Below are positions 53,490 to 64,000 of a DNA stretch of 64,000 nucleotides, one piece after another. The DNA is from Limnanthes douglasii subsp. nivea (taxonomy: Eukaryota; Streptophyta; Magnoliopsida; Brassicales; Limnanthaceae): the NCBI GenBank assembly GCA_036936605.1, contig JAUPFV010000005.1, positions 188,354,958-188,418,957 on the forward strand, given 5' to 3'. The notes below the pieces were generated by a model, which was not told where the DNA came from, ran no database searches, and worked only from the letters and a program-made list of their open reading frames with translations. Within the stretch, counting starts at the first letter, position 1, and each line of letters starts with the position of its first letter. A program made the position numbers and the translations under genes.

Positions 53490-55190
53490 AGATGATTTGC
53501 AAATAAATAAAAACAAGTTGGATGGATCAAATCTAATCCAAACTCAATTGGATATTGAGATGCGCATGAATCAACTTTTAGATAAAATAAATATGCTTAA
53601 CAAAAAATATGAACAAAGAGACAACAAATTCACTCGGCGAAGCTCAATCCGAGGTTGGATAAGAAAACGAGAAAGCTGAGATACAAGATCAGTCTGATCA
53701 ATCTTGTGCTGCTCGGCATGCTAGAAGTAAACATAAGAAAGCGCGTTTCGAAGCTCCTAAAGAGCGTTATTCTATTCACAAAGGGAAAAACAAACAAAAG
53801 TATGTAACCTCTAGTGATGAAGAGGTTGAAAGCTCTGCTTCAGGCTTTAAGAGATATATGAGTTCTTTGAAAGAGGAACCAGAATGGGAACAACCAAGGA
53901 AGCATAAAAAGGAACATAAATCTAAAAGGGGAAACGATCCTCGTTGTTTAAGAGAGTCAACGTGGTGTGAGGGGAACACCTCGAATCAATATATTGAGAC
54001 TGATCGAAATTTGTATGCAGTCATGAGGAGTGATGATCAGTTTGTGCAAGGTGTCGATTGGAGGAACTCTCATTTGACAAGTGAAATTCGATCTATAACA
54101 CTTCCGAAGCGTTTTTATATTGGTAAGGTGGAGAAGTTCGATGGGATGTAAGATCCCGATAACCGCATCCAACAATTCAGGTACTACATGATGAATTTTG
54201 AAGATGACGATGGGCTGGAGTGTCGTGCATTTTCGCAGACTTTCAAAGGAACGAAATTAAAGTGGTATAATCAGATTCCGAGGGGATCCATTTCAAATTT
54301 CAGGGATTTTTACACTACTTTTCGAAGGCAGTTTGTTGGGAATAAAGATATAAGAGTGAATGGAGATACAATTATTCAGTGCAAGCAGGCGGTTGGAGAG
54401 AATTTAAAGGATTAGACGAAGAGGTTCGTTTTGACTAAAGCAAGTTTGGACAATTGGGAAGAAAATGTAGCGATTATATCTTTTTGCCAAGGTCTATTGT
54501 CAGGAGATCTGGCCAATGAAACGACAAAGATTAGAGCTCTAGCTTTTGGAGAATTGATGGCGCAAGTAGAGGATCAGATTAAGGTTGAAGAGTCAACCAG
54601 GGTCCAAGGAGGACCAGTTAGTACTCCAATGAATTCTAGTCCGTGGACAATAACCAAGGGCAACCCTCGAATGGTAATCAACAATCACGGCCGAATGATA
54701 ACAACTTGCCACCTCGAACTGGTGGATATTCAAATCATGCTCCATCCTATAACTATAACAGAACAAGGCCAAATCAATGGGATATGCCAAAATATTATGC
54801 TGATTTGACAGAGAATGCGGCTGCAATCTTTGACAAGAATAAAAGCTTCGTAAATTTTAGAAAGCCAACTCCGATAAGTAGACTAAGAGAGCAGCGAAAT
54901 AACATATATTGTAGGTATCATGAGGACATTGCACATGATACTAACGATTGCATTGCGTTGAAAAAGGAAGTTCAAATATTGATTGAGAATGGGAAGCTCT
55001 TGACTTATGTGAAGTCACAAGGGAGCGGTTCGAAAAACAAAGCATCAACTTCGAAGGCTAATCCTGGTGCACCAACAGAGAATTTAATGATTTTAGATTC
55101 GAAGGCTGAAGAATTTGATGCCTATTCAGTATATGTGGATAAGGATCTGAAGTGGTTAATTTTGATGGCTGCTGAAGAGCCAATATAGAA
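53490..55190 (+). pseudogene. T2 gag remnant
   Basis: Blocks in order: a charged N-terminal part; LPKRFYIGKVEKFDGM near 54100 with DPDNRIQQFRYYMM; ECRAFSQTFKGTKLKWYNQI; FRRQFVGNKDIR; DNWEENVAIISFCQGLLSG; and GELMAQVEDQIKVEE. The frame shifts near 54640 and ends with RNNIYCRYHEDIAHDTNDC, the zinc-finger-like end typical of Tat gag. Stops at about 54148 and 54413 and a frameshift break it. Gag would form the particle shell. Confidence 0.82.
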
Positions 55191-55199
55191 GGGGCGTGT

Positions 55200-55870
55200 G
55201 CAAGATTTTTGCAATTTTTTTGAATCATTAACCATTTTATGGGTGATTCAATGACCGGCAACACTGATAGCTCAAGGAAGAGGCATGTTCTCAATTTGAC
55301 AACTCTAATTGAAGGGAAAATGTCTACACACTTGTATGGAAAAAAGGCCATTCCTTTCATCTTATTCGATGAGGATGATCTGCGGGGAACGACGGGGCCG
55401 CATGAAGACGCGGTGGTTATTGGTACATAAGTGGCTGGCATCGAAATTCAACGTGTGCTTATAGATAGTGGCAGCTCTGCAAATGTCCTCTTTAAATCAA
55501 CTTATGGCAGAATGAAAAATCTGCCTTGAATTTCTCAATCAGAATGTATAATCATAGGATTTACGGGCGTAACAGCTCGTGTAATTGGGGAATTTGAGGT
55601 GGAAGTGAGTTTCAGAAAAGAACCGTTCAAGAAGAAGGTCCAAGTGCTTTTTGTGGCGGTGGACTTCCCCACGAGCTACAACTCTATTTTTGGAAGGTAA
55701 TCGCTTTCTCGAATGTACGGATTTGTATAAAAAATTCACCAATGTTTCAAGTATGTGACAGGGGATCGAGTTGGGGTCGTTCGAAGCGACCAGAAAGTAG
55801 CTAGAGAATGTTATGCCACTGCATTTCGAATTCGGGGAGCCAACAATGGAGATTTGATGCATGAATAGTA
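55200..55870 (+). pseudogene. T2 protease remnant
   Basis: The text GPHEDAVVIGT is followed by a stop and then GIEIQRVLIDSGSSANVLF, a standard aspartic protease active site (DSG) near 55440-55500. The downstream part VNFPTSYNSIFGR-like text (VDFPTSYNSIFGR) near 55660-55700 fits the family. It is broken by two stops. Confidence 0.8.
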
Positions 55871-56039
55871 GTCAGAGGGTTTGACCTCGGATTTTGAAGA
55901 AAGATTTGACTGGAGGGAAACCCCGGGGTCTTTAACACTAAGTGAAGATATAGAGGAGTATATGTTTTCGGAAGGGAGAGTGCTTCGAATCCGAACCTTA
56001 CGGACCCCACTTTTACGTTAAGAACTGTTAGAATTTTTT

Positions 56040-56830
56040 TTTTCAACTTGGACGTTTTCTCTTGGGAAACGGAGGATGTAACAGGAGTACCAAATGAGGT
56101 GATTCGTCATAGTTTGCCTATTTATCCAAAGGTGAAACCAATGATTGAGAAAAGAAGGGCGTTCTTTTCGGAGAAGGCAGAAGCAATTGTTTCTAACTTG
56201 AATCGATTATCCAAGGTCGAACATATAAGGGAGTCACAGTATCCTTTATGGACAACAAATCCAGTAGTGGTCAGAAAGACAAATGGGAAGTGGAGAATGT
56301 GTGTGGATTTTACAGACTTAAATCGAGCTTGTCCTAAAGATCCATTTCTTGTTTCTGAAAGAGATCGGCTAATTGATTCCACCTCGGGAAATAAAATACT
56401 AATATTTATGGATGCTTTTGTGGGATACAATCAGATTCAGATGGATCCAAAGGACCAAGAATGTACGACATTCATAACTGATAGAGGGTTCCATTGCTAT
56501 AAGGTTATGCCCTTTGGATAAAAAAAATGTTGGAACCACTCAACAAAGATTGATGAATAAAGATTTTGCCACTCAGATCGGAAAACACATAGAGGTATAT
56601 ATAGACGATATGGTGGTAAAAAGTTTGAAGGATGATGTGCATCTTGAGGATTTGGAGGAAACATTTTTGAATTTAAGGGCAATCGGGCTAAAGCTAAATC
56701 CAAAAAAATGTATCTTCGGAGTTCGATCAAGGAAGTTTTTGGGTTAATTCATTACTGAAAGAGGAATAGAAGCTGATCCAGAATAGTTGAAAGCTCTGAT
56801 AACAATGAATTCGCCTCGATCTATTAAATA
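56040..56830 (+). pseudogene. T2 reverse transcriptase remnant
   Basis: A 157-codon frame from 56048 has DVFSWETEDVTGVPNEV, WRMCVDFTDLNRACPKDPF, FMDAFVGYNQIQM and KVMPFG. It stops at 56519-56521 next to an A run and continues in another frame with IEVYIDDMVVKSLKDD, an intact YIDD catalytic motif, and LKLNPKKCIFGVRSRKFLG. Stops at 56745 and 56785 follow. Confidence 0.85.
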
Positions 56831-57330
56831 AGTGCAAGTTTTGACAGGAGGTTATCAGAACTTAACCAATTTATTTCTAGATTTTCCAGACAAATTCTTT
56901 CTTTTCTTTCAAGTTTTACGAGGACCAAACAGATTTGAATGGACATCGGAGTGTGAGGCAGCATTTGCAAGCATACAATATTTGTTATCATCACTATAAA
57001 TTTTGTCAAAACCTCGAAATGGAGAAAAGCTCTTTTTGTATATTGCGGTCTCAGATTTTGCACTAAGTGCAGTGTTGATAAGTGAAGATTCAGGTATTCC
57101 GAAGCCAATGTACTATATCAGCAAAAGTCTAGTGGCAACAAAGAAGAGGTATTTGAAGGTGGAAAAATTAGCATTAGCATTGGTGATTGCCGCTAGGAAA
57201 TGCACCCCTATTTTCAAGCTCCCACTATCGAAGTCCGAACTTCATTCCCCTTGAAATATGTTTTGCAACAGCATGATATTTTGGGGAGAATGACCAAGTG
57301 GTCAGTGAAGTTATGAGATTATGATATTTT
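56830..57330 (+). pseudogene. T2 retroviral-type RNase H remnant
   Basis: The block GEKLFLYIAVSDFALSAVL and KPMYYISKSLVATKKRYLKV with EKLALALVIAARK is the RNase H attached to RT in Ty3/gypsy elements. The catalytic-region Asp in the first block reads VSDFALS. Stops precede and follow it. Confidence 0.8.
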
Positions 57331-57419
57331 ATTTACACCTCGTTCTGCGATTAAAGCTCAAGCATTAGCAGACATTTTTGTTGAGTTTTATTCGAACAGA
57401 TTAGATGTTGAAGAGAGTA

Positions 57420-57850
57420 AAGATGTTACACCAATAAATTTAAGGTGGATTGTTCGGAAAGATGGAGGGTCTAGTATTTCAGGATGCAGTGATGGACTTC
57501 AATTAATAGCTTCAACTAGAGAAACAATTATTCAATCCATCAAATCCGGTTTTCACGTTTCAAATAAAGAAGCTGAATATGAAGTTGGTTTGGCAGGTTT
57601 AAGATTGACAAAAATATATGGAGCAACTTTAGTACGTTTGGAAACGGATTATCAATTGTTAGCGAATCACGTATCTGGATTTTCTGAGGCAAGAAAGGAT
57701 CGATTAATTTTATATCTTCGAGAATTTCAGAATTTAATGTTACTATTGGTTCATGTTTTTGTTCAATATATTGGTCGAGGAAGTAACATGGTAGCTGATT
57801 CTTTAGCAAATATTTTTTATAAGGAGGAATATCGTTGGGTTTTACTACAA
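57420..57850 (+). pseudogene. T2 archaeal-type second RNase H remnant
   Basis: Text KEAEYEVGLAGLRLTKIYGA, TLVRLETDYQLLANHVSG and QYIGRGSNMVADSLANI matches the order of the extra RNase H domain (aRH) acquired by Tat-lineage elements. The Glu in NKEAEYE, the Asp in ETDYQLL and the Asp in VADSLA are the expected acidic positions. It lies between the first RNase H and integrase, as in Ogre and Retand elements. Confidence 0.82.
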
Positions 57851-58500
57851 GAAAATCCTTTAGTAGTTACTCAATCCAGTCAATGGGAATGTATAGAGGA
57901 GCTCTATGTCACATCTGATGCAGTTCGAGGAGATTGGCGAACGAATATTCTTAATTTTTTTACTCAAGGAAATTTTCCAGATGATATGAGGTTGGCCAAA
58001 AAGTTGAGAGGAAAAGCCTTCAGATACATATTTTTAGATGGAATTTTGTATAAGAAGGCATTAAGCAGGCCATTATTACGAAGTCTAGACAAGCAAAAAT
58101 CATAGGAGTGTTATCAAAGTTGCATGATGGAGAAGGGTCAACTCATTGCGGATTTAAAGCTCTATCACGAAGAGTTTTACTTGCAGGATTTTATTGGCCT
58201 ACAATCATGAACGATGCTAAAAATTTAGTTTGAAGTTGTGATACTTGTCAAAGATTTGCTAATGCTATACATAGGACGACGGTACAACTTGTGTCTATAA
58301 CTGATGCCATACCATTTGATAGATGTGGGATAGATCTGGTGGGGCCTTTACTAATGGCATCTGGGGGACGTCAAAAGGAATTTAACAAAGTTTTTCGACG
58401 CCCTTTTCATCCTCAAGCCAATGGAAAAGTCGAGGTGACAGACAGAACTATTTTAGATGGTTTGAAGAAAAATTTGACAGGGGCAGCAGTGAAATGACCA
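57850..58500 (+). pseudogene. T2 integrase zinc region and core with internal deletion
   Basis: The zinc region shows HDGEGSTHCGFKALSRRVLL and SCDTCQRFANA. The core starts CGIDLVGPLLMASGGRQKEF, with the first catalytic Asp, and jumps directly to NKVFRRPFHPQANGKVEV with the catalytic Glu. The roughly 65-70 residues between, which carry the second catalytic Asp, are missing, yet the frame is kept. A TGA near 58496 ends it. Confidence 0.85.
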
Positions 58501-58679
58501 AATTGTTTATAAGAGATTATTTGGGCTTATTGGACAACTCCCACGGAGGGTACAAAAGAAACTCCTTTTTGTTGTAGCATATGGAATGGATGCAGTTAGC
58601 CCCATAAAATCTACGATGTTATCTTTTAGAATAACTCAAAATATCTTGAAAGATACAATAATGAAGCTAAAAGGGAGAA

Positions 58680-59016
58680 TTTAGATTTGATATAGGAGAA
58701 AAGAGTTCGATCTCATTCAAATGTAATCCATTATCAGACTCTTATGAGGAATAGTTATGATTCAAAGGTAAAAAGAAGAGAGTTTATAGAAGGCGATAAA
58801 GTGTTGAGAAAAGTATTCTTGCATACAAAGGAGAAGAGCCTTGGAAAAATGGCCCCGAATTGGGAAGGGCCTTATATGGTTGTTGAGAGGATAAAACCAG
58901 GATCTTTTCTCTTTTGGGATATTCAAAGGAGGATGCTTCAACACCTGTGGAATATAAAAGATTTGAAGCTATATAGGCGCACTCTTTCGTACCCTGTTGG
59001 CCTAGGAAGATTTTAA
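58680..59016 (+). pseudogene. T2 integrase C-terminal region
   Basis: A 90-codon frame gives KVKRREFIEGDKVLRKVFL, NWEGPYMVVERIKPG and LQHLWNIKDLKLY, the GPY/F-type tail. It corresponds to the T1 fragment at 47610-47903, which shows that the two elements belong to related families. Confidence 0.82.
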
Positions 59017-59179
59017 CGATGCGCTATGTACATATTCGATATTATCAATGACACGCATTTTTTGCCAATGGTTGTTTACAAGTTTCTATTGAAAACTATC
59101 TTAACAACTTATCAAAGATTAATCATCTTTGAGCTGGTTAGAGTAGAATGTTTTGAAGTGTTTATTACACTTTTCGAAA

Positions 59180-59345
59180 AAACAACCATATTCGAAGTAC
59201 TACATTCAATAAATGCGCTATGATTTTTCGAAATTCTATGTTCAATAAATGCAGTGTCATTTTATAAATTGCAACGTTCAACAAATGCACTGTGATTTTT
59301 CGAAGTGCAACGTTCAATAAATGCACTATGGTATTCGATGTGGTA
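59180..59345 (+). repeat. T2 tandem array of a 36-bp unit
   Basis: The phrase CGTTCAATAAATGCACTRTG with ATTTTTCGAA recurs at about 59205, 59241, 59277 and 59312, a 35-36-bp period with four to five copies. It lies behind the integrase stop, in the same place as the T1 arrays but unrelated in sequence. Confidence 0.85.
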
Positions 59346-59600
59346 TGTTTGAAATTTGTATTAAGTCATTTGAAGTTGCGTATTATGAATTTTGAAATGC
59401 ACTATCATATTCAAGGATTTATGTTTAAAAAATTATTATTATAATTATTTTAGAATTGTTAACTTCGAATAATTGAGATTGATGTTAAAAATAAGAAATA
59501 CACAAACATTTGTCAATTAGATTAATCTGATGAAGTACAATAAGAAGGATACTAATTTGAAAAGTATAAAAAGGATAAAAAAAATAAAAAAATAACAAAG

Positions 59601-62554
59601 TTATTCAGTCGACTCCTCCTCGGATGACTCTTCTTCCGATGATGATGAGTTTGGGACGTCGTTCGATGAGAATTTTGTTCCAAAAACTATATAGATTAAC
59701 TTTTGAATAAGTTGTTTTAGCTCTCGAAGAAGTGTGATGGTTGTCTCTTTTTTTCCACTGTTAACGGCAACCAACATGTCTTTAAACATTAAGCTTCTGC
59801 AGCAGCAACAACAGCTTCCTTTTCCTTGTCAAAATCATTCTTCAATTTAGTTATCTCATCGGTCTTCTTTATTTTTTTTATTTGCTTGAAGAAAGAGAAG
59901 TTTGGAGACCTTCATATTTCTTTATTTTTTTTATTTGCTGGAAGAAAGAGAAGTTTGGAGACCTTCATATTTAAGTTTTTCAGTAGTCAAGTCATTAGCA
60001 TGTTTAGCTTTGATATTGTTCATCTCGGCTTAATGTGAGGCAGTCAACTTTTCTCTATGAGCATAATGTTGTGTTCGCAAATGGTTTTTGATGAAGAGCG
60101 CTCCTCGAATAATTTCATATCTTGCTGTCTCCAACATGTGGAATTTCTCGATTAATTTACCTTCAATTGTTTTCCTTTAGTTGCTTTTCAGCTTCGAAAA
60201 TTCCCTTGTAGCGGACACTGTCTTTGGCCAATTGTTTCAAATGACTGTGAGAAGCCTCGACTAGTGAAGAAAACGTCTTTGCTGCAGCATCGAGATCGGC
60301 AAAATGGTTGGAGTGCAGCAAGGACATCAGGGTTGGGTGAAGGAGAAGGAAAAAGTGTTGGTCTAGGACGCGGAATCATGTCCAAATTCGTGGTTGGAAC
60401 GGAAGGACAGATGATTACTGGAGACGCTTTGACGGTCGTTTTTCTCCCAAAATGGTACATACGAGTTTGAACATTTTGGATAATATGATCGTCTTCTCCA
60501 GTAAGCTCCTGTGACTCATGGAAATTAATAAAGATTCGGGGTCGAAGTGGTCGGCGTTTTAATTACCATTGTCTGCATTATCCTCGATGATGATTGGAGA
60601 ATCATTATTGGTTGTTTTCTTTTCAAGAGGAGGATTTTTCTAATCTCGAACAGTTCTGACTTCGTCCTCATCGATCAATGTATATTTGCTGACTTTTGAT
60701 TGTTTGTTTTTCTTTCCATGAGGACTGGTGGAAGTTTTCTTTTCTTCGAAGAAGGTTCTTTCTCTTCTTCTTCTTCGATGCGTGAAAGAGTCTGTTCTCC
60801 TGGCTTTATTTTGAGGTGTTTAGGCTTTGACTGTATTGAAGGGCTAGCACCAGATGTGCTAGCTGCCTTTTTATTTTTCATTTCCTTTTTTGCCTTTTCT
60901 TTTTTCTTTTGAGGTAGGTGACTTTATGACCTGTTGCGGACGGGGATAAATAGCTTACAGTCAGGTTGAACTAATCTTTTGCAAGCATGATGAGGTTTGG
61001 GCTCATCCAGTAAATTTGGTGGAGGCAAGGCTCCCACTATGATCGAAAAGAAATGATTGTTGAGGAAGTTGATCGGTTGGAATGCGGTGTGAAAAGCATT
61101 GTTCCATTCTTTTTCGGTCCAAGTGGCAAGCTTTTTGAAAATGTCCTTGGTTGTTGACCGACGAATAGTATATCGCCTCAGAATTGCTGAAATAATCATA
61201 TAAATAAATAATAAATGAGGAAGACAACATATGAGATTTATCTTAAAACGTATAATATTCGAAATACTTACGGTTGCTTCTCCAGATGGGATTTAGTTTT
61301 GACGGGTTGGCATCATATATTTCTTTACTATTCTCTATTGCTTCTGAGATAAAGATAAATTCTTGTTTCTAAAGTTTGGTCACTTCCAGGATATCATTGA
61401 TGATTTTGAAATAATTTATCAAAGTGAGGAGTAGAAGGGGAGCTTTAGACCTTTTGATAATTTTGTCAAGGATATGAAATCCGTGGTGCTGATCGGAATC
61501 TTAGACAAGCGAGATGTCATAATGATAGATATGAGAGTGAACCACTGATGTCACTTGATTTGGGCATAGGTTGAGAAGTTTGAAGTACTCCACGATCATA
61601 GGATCCTGTGGAAACCGAAGACCCCAATTGATGATTTCGGGGTAGACCACCAGTTCTTCGTCTTTGCAATCTGAGGGATTTTCCCCTTTTATAGGTGTTC
61701 GAACGATGATGTTGTCTCCCATTCCCCATTGTTTCTTTAAGTCCGATGCTTTACTCTCTTGATAATATATATATATGGAACCGTATTAAGATTTCTCATG
61801 ATGCTTTACTCTCTTGATAATAGTCAGTATTAAGATTTCTCAAGTTTTTGCTAATAGCTGCCCTTTCCTCATCGGAAACAGTACCCACTACCTTCGAGGC
61901 TGGCGAACTTTATTTTTTGTGGTAGTTTTTGAATCTCCATTATCAGATTCCGCTTCGTTTTCAGACCTAGTAGCCTTAGAGTCAGCTTCATCGGTTCTGA
62001 TGTTTTGTCCCTTATTTGGGGAAGATCTTTGGAAGGATTTGGTTGAGGTAATAGAGCTTCTTCGATTATTTCTTTCTGAGGAGGAGACTGAGTAGATGGA
62101 TTCAAAGAGGGGGAAATTGGAGTAACATCAGAATCATATCTCATGGCTATGAAAGTTTTTCTTTTATGGGTTGATGGAGGACAAGTTGAAAAAATGAGTA
62201 ACTGAAATTTGTTTCGAAGGGGATTTTCTTGATTCTTCACTAATCTGTGGTGAAGCTCTGACTTGAGAAGAAGAAGCTCGAGGCGTTCTGGGTGTTTGAA
62301 CCCTAGAAGAATGACGTACTTCGGGTGCAGAAGGAGTTGAAAGAGAAGGAACTATAGATTGATCAAAGTGGTTTTTGTGGTTGTGCCCACAAGAGCGTTG
62401 TTAATTAATCCGGCGACCTTGTATTCCTCTGCTCTTTCAGTAATGCAAAGTAATCGTATGATCCGAAGACTAGATTATCGACAGGCTTTAGAGTTTGGGT
62501 TTTTTGGGTATGTTAGCCTTGGATCTTCTGGTTTTTGGATTTTTTCTCATAAAC
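59601..62554 (-). pseudogene. T2 antisense reading frame, decayed
   Basis: On the minus strand from about 62554: Ser/Pro-rich text (STPSAPEVRHSSRVQTPRTP); a block at 61729-61501 with EELVVYPEIINWGLRFPQDP and LLNLCPNQV, similar to the 'putative gypsy type transposon' domain; basic segments (KKRKLPPVL near 60750); a coiled-coil-like stretch (SLVEASHSHLKQLAKDSVRY near 60240); and an acidic Ser/Glu tail (SSSSEEESSEEESTE) with a stop at 59601-59603. Several shifts break it. The part order equals the T1 antisense frame. Function is unknown. Confidence 0.72.
59866..59972. repeat. 53-bp tandem duplication in the T2 antisense frame
   Basis: Two copies of a unit containing GAAGAAAGAGAAGTTTGGAG and ACCTTCATATTT lie 53 bp apart. 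Because 53 is not a multiple of three, the duplication shifts the antisense frame. Confidence 0.9.
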
Positions 62555-63160
62555 TAGATGAATGAAGATTGATCAGAAAATATGGGTTTTGATCGGAATG
62601 TATGAGTTTTCCGATGAAGGTGCTGGGAAAGTTAAAGAGCACGTTGAAGGTACCCAAGGGTGTGTTATTCCTCTCTCAGGAAATTTAGATTATGAGAATA
62701 AAGTTACTAACGAATTTATAGGAGGATGAGAACATGTGTAGCAGTAGAAAAGATTTTGTGATGATTAGGCCGGATACAAAACGGTGATAGGGTTATGAGT
62801 TCGACATTTGTCAGGCTAGCTAGTTAGCTATAAGTCTAGTAGCTAGGTATTTATGATGAATCTGAACGGTTAGATTTTATAAAGTGTTACCTCAAAGCAA
62901 TTTCAAAGTAAATTCCTTTCCTAGAGACTTATGATTTGTGGGCACGTTTGGCGAAATTCGATGGTAACCATTTTTGAATTTAAGTTATGATGCGTGGCAC
63001 ATTTGGAAAAATCAGATGATTATATTATAAGTTTGCTTATGAAAAGATTCGAGGAGAATGAGAAGATATTATTGACTTCGAGTTTTCTGAGATGGCCTCT
63101 GGCAGGGTTCGAAGACATTTAGTTCTCATTCATTTACTCACATGAGAACTAGGGGGTTAC

Positions 63161-63463
63161 TCATATGGAAGTAGAAATTTAAGGACTAAAGTGTAAATAA
63201 TGTAAGTTTAGTGGAAAAATTATGATTATGTAATTCTATTGAGGACTAAGGGTAATTTATCCCTTTATGTAACCGTTTTCAGTTTAAAGCTGAGTCCTAG
63301 CGCCTCTATATAAAGGCCAAGGCTGAACTAATATAAGGATTGAACACTTTTTGATCTAACTCAATTGTGGTATGACTTTCTCTCTCTAAAAACACACTAT
63401 CTCTCTCTAAAACTTGTGTACTACTTTTTCTTAAGATAACACTCTTGATAATTGAACTCACCA
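63161..63463 (+). repeat. T2 3' LTR
   Basis: 303 bp, starts TCATATGGAAGTAG and ends GAACTCACCA. Its TATA box CTATATAAAGG is near 63306. It differs from the 5' copy by scattered substitutions and a few short gaps. Confidence 0.85.
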
Positions 63464-64000
63464 CATACGAAGTTCTATCACATTTTATAACTCTGGTTTT
63501 CACAATTATATGTATCGTACTATGTCTTATATGAAAAATTCTACTTAGCCATAATACATATTTATTAAAAGAGCAAGAGTAAATAGAAGAAGGTTACGAG
63601 ATTCGTATATGGACCGAATTCCAGCTTTAGACAATCAATCTTCAGAAACTAAACTTTTGCTCATTTTCGGAACATACAATATATTGATATGAGTAATTTT
63701 ATTTCGGTTTATATATACCAACTTTAAATTTATATGTCCCTCAATCTTGGGCTTATTTGTGTTTCCCATTCGCACCTCTTTTGTGTTATTCCTTGCTTCA
63801 ATTATTTTGAACAAGGATTTGTCAAGACATGAATCAGCACAAGTATCATACCACCATCGTGAAGTTTTTTTTATCTTCAATGACGTAAATTACCGTCGAT
63901 ACTTTAATAATGTTTTCTTCTACATAATTTATGTTATCATATTTCCTCTTAAGGTTGTATATACAAGCAAAATATCTCAGTTTAGCACATACAAAACAAT
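63464..64000 (-). pseudogene. Split copia, right part: protease region
   Basis: The minus-strand frame at 63880-63635 reads RWWYDTCADSCLDKSLF, then MGNTNKPKIEGHINL and NILYVPKMSKSLVSE. This is the protease region and its downstream conserved LYVP...LVS block of copia elements. The normal DSG/DTG site reads DTCA, so the catalytic Gly is lost. Going left, KAGIRSIYESRN continues in family order up to the T2 insertion. Gag and the 5' LTR lie beyond the right edge. Confidence 0.78.

Larger units (their letters stand above)
53047..63463 (+). mobile_element. T2: Tat-lineage Ty3/gypsy element with dual RNase H and antisense frame
   Basis: LTRs at 53047-53345 and 63161-63463 have TGAT...ATCA-type ends. 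The primer-binding site TGGCGACTCTACTGAGGAC (53349-53367) begins three bases after the 5' LTR, and a purine tract CTAGGGGG lies at 63149-63156. The flanks CAAAC (53042-53046) and CATAC (63464-63468) differ at one base, a probable decayed TSD. Internal order: gag, protease, RT, RNase H, second archaeal-type RNase H, integrase, tandem repeats, antisense frame. The second RNase H marks the Tat lineage. All coding parts carry stops, and the integrase core has an internal deletion. Confidence 0.88.

Overview
This window is plant nuclear DNA, almost certainly from a eudicot, in a gene-poor, repeat-rich region. I find no convincing intact host gene. Nearly all recognisable content is mobile DNA: Ty3/gypsy and Ty1/copia LTR retrotransposons, LINEs, a tRNA-derived SINE, hAT and Mutator-like DNA transposons, and small LTR derivatives. 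Two decayed host-gene fragments (a PPR protein and an ARM-repeat protein) lie among them. Family calls rest on remembered protein motifs, primer-binding sites, terminal repeats and target-site duplications (TSDs) read by eye.

Layout: 1-3.7 kb is the 3' part of a CRM-like chromovirus with its 3' LTR. 3.76-4.62 kb is a TRIM-like element with a fold-back LTR. 5.1-6.1 kb is a PPR pseudogene. 6.18-7.30 kb is an internally deleted hAT. 7.44-8.59 kb is a short LTR element with no pol. 8.9-14.4 kb holds minisatellites, a SINE with long TSDs and a tandem duplication of about 0.85 kb. 14.83-15.10 and 20.63-21.66 kb are two Mutator-like elements with perfect 9-bp TSDs; the second carries a 200-bp three-hairpin palindrome. 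LINE fragments lie at 16.2-19.1 and 29.3-31.0 kb.

The best preserved and most unusual object is a 6191-bp hAT transposon (21841-28031) with a perfect 8-bp TSD. It carries an intact 712-aa BED/hAT transposase and, head to head with it, a second intact 495-aa gene of unrecognised function. Between them is a divergent promoter region of about 890 bp with a TATA box on each side and about 350 bp of nested GC-rich palindromes. Directly oriented 16-bp repeat arrays sit just inside both ends.

The right half is a nest. A Ty1/copia element at 31761-35659 has good LTRs and a perfect TSD but has lost its whole reverse transcriptase. A degenerate minus-strand LINE covers about 36.3-41.0 kb. From about 41.8 kb to beyond the right edge lies one minus-strand copia element, split by two Tat-lineage Ty3/gypsy elements: T1 (44147-52913, TSD ACCCC) and T2 (53047-63463). 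Both Tat elements have tandem repeats after pol and a decayed antisense reading frame before the 3' LTR; T2 shows the second, archaeal-type RNase H typical of the lineage. Only the genes of the 6.2-kb hAT look capable of making full proteins; the other coding regions are broken by stops, frameshifts or deletions.
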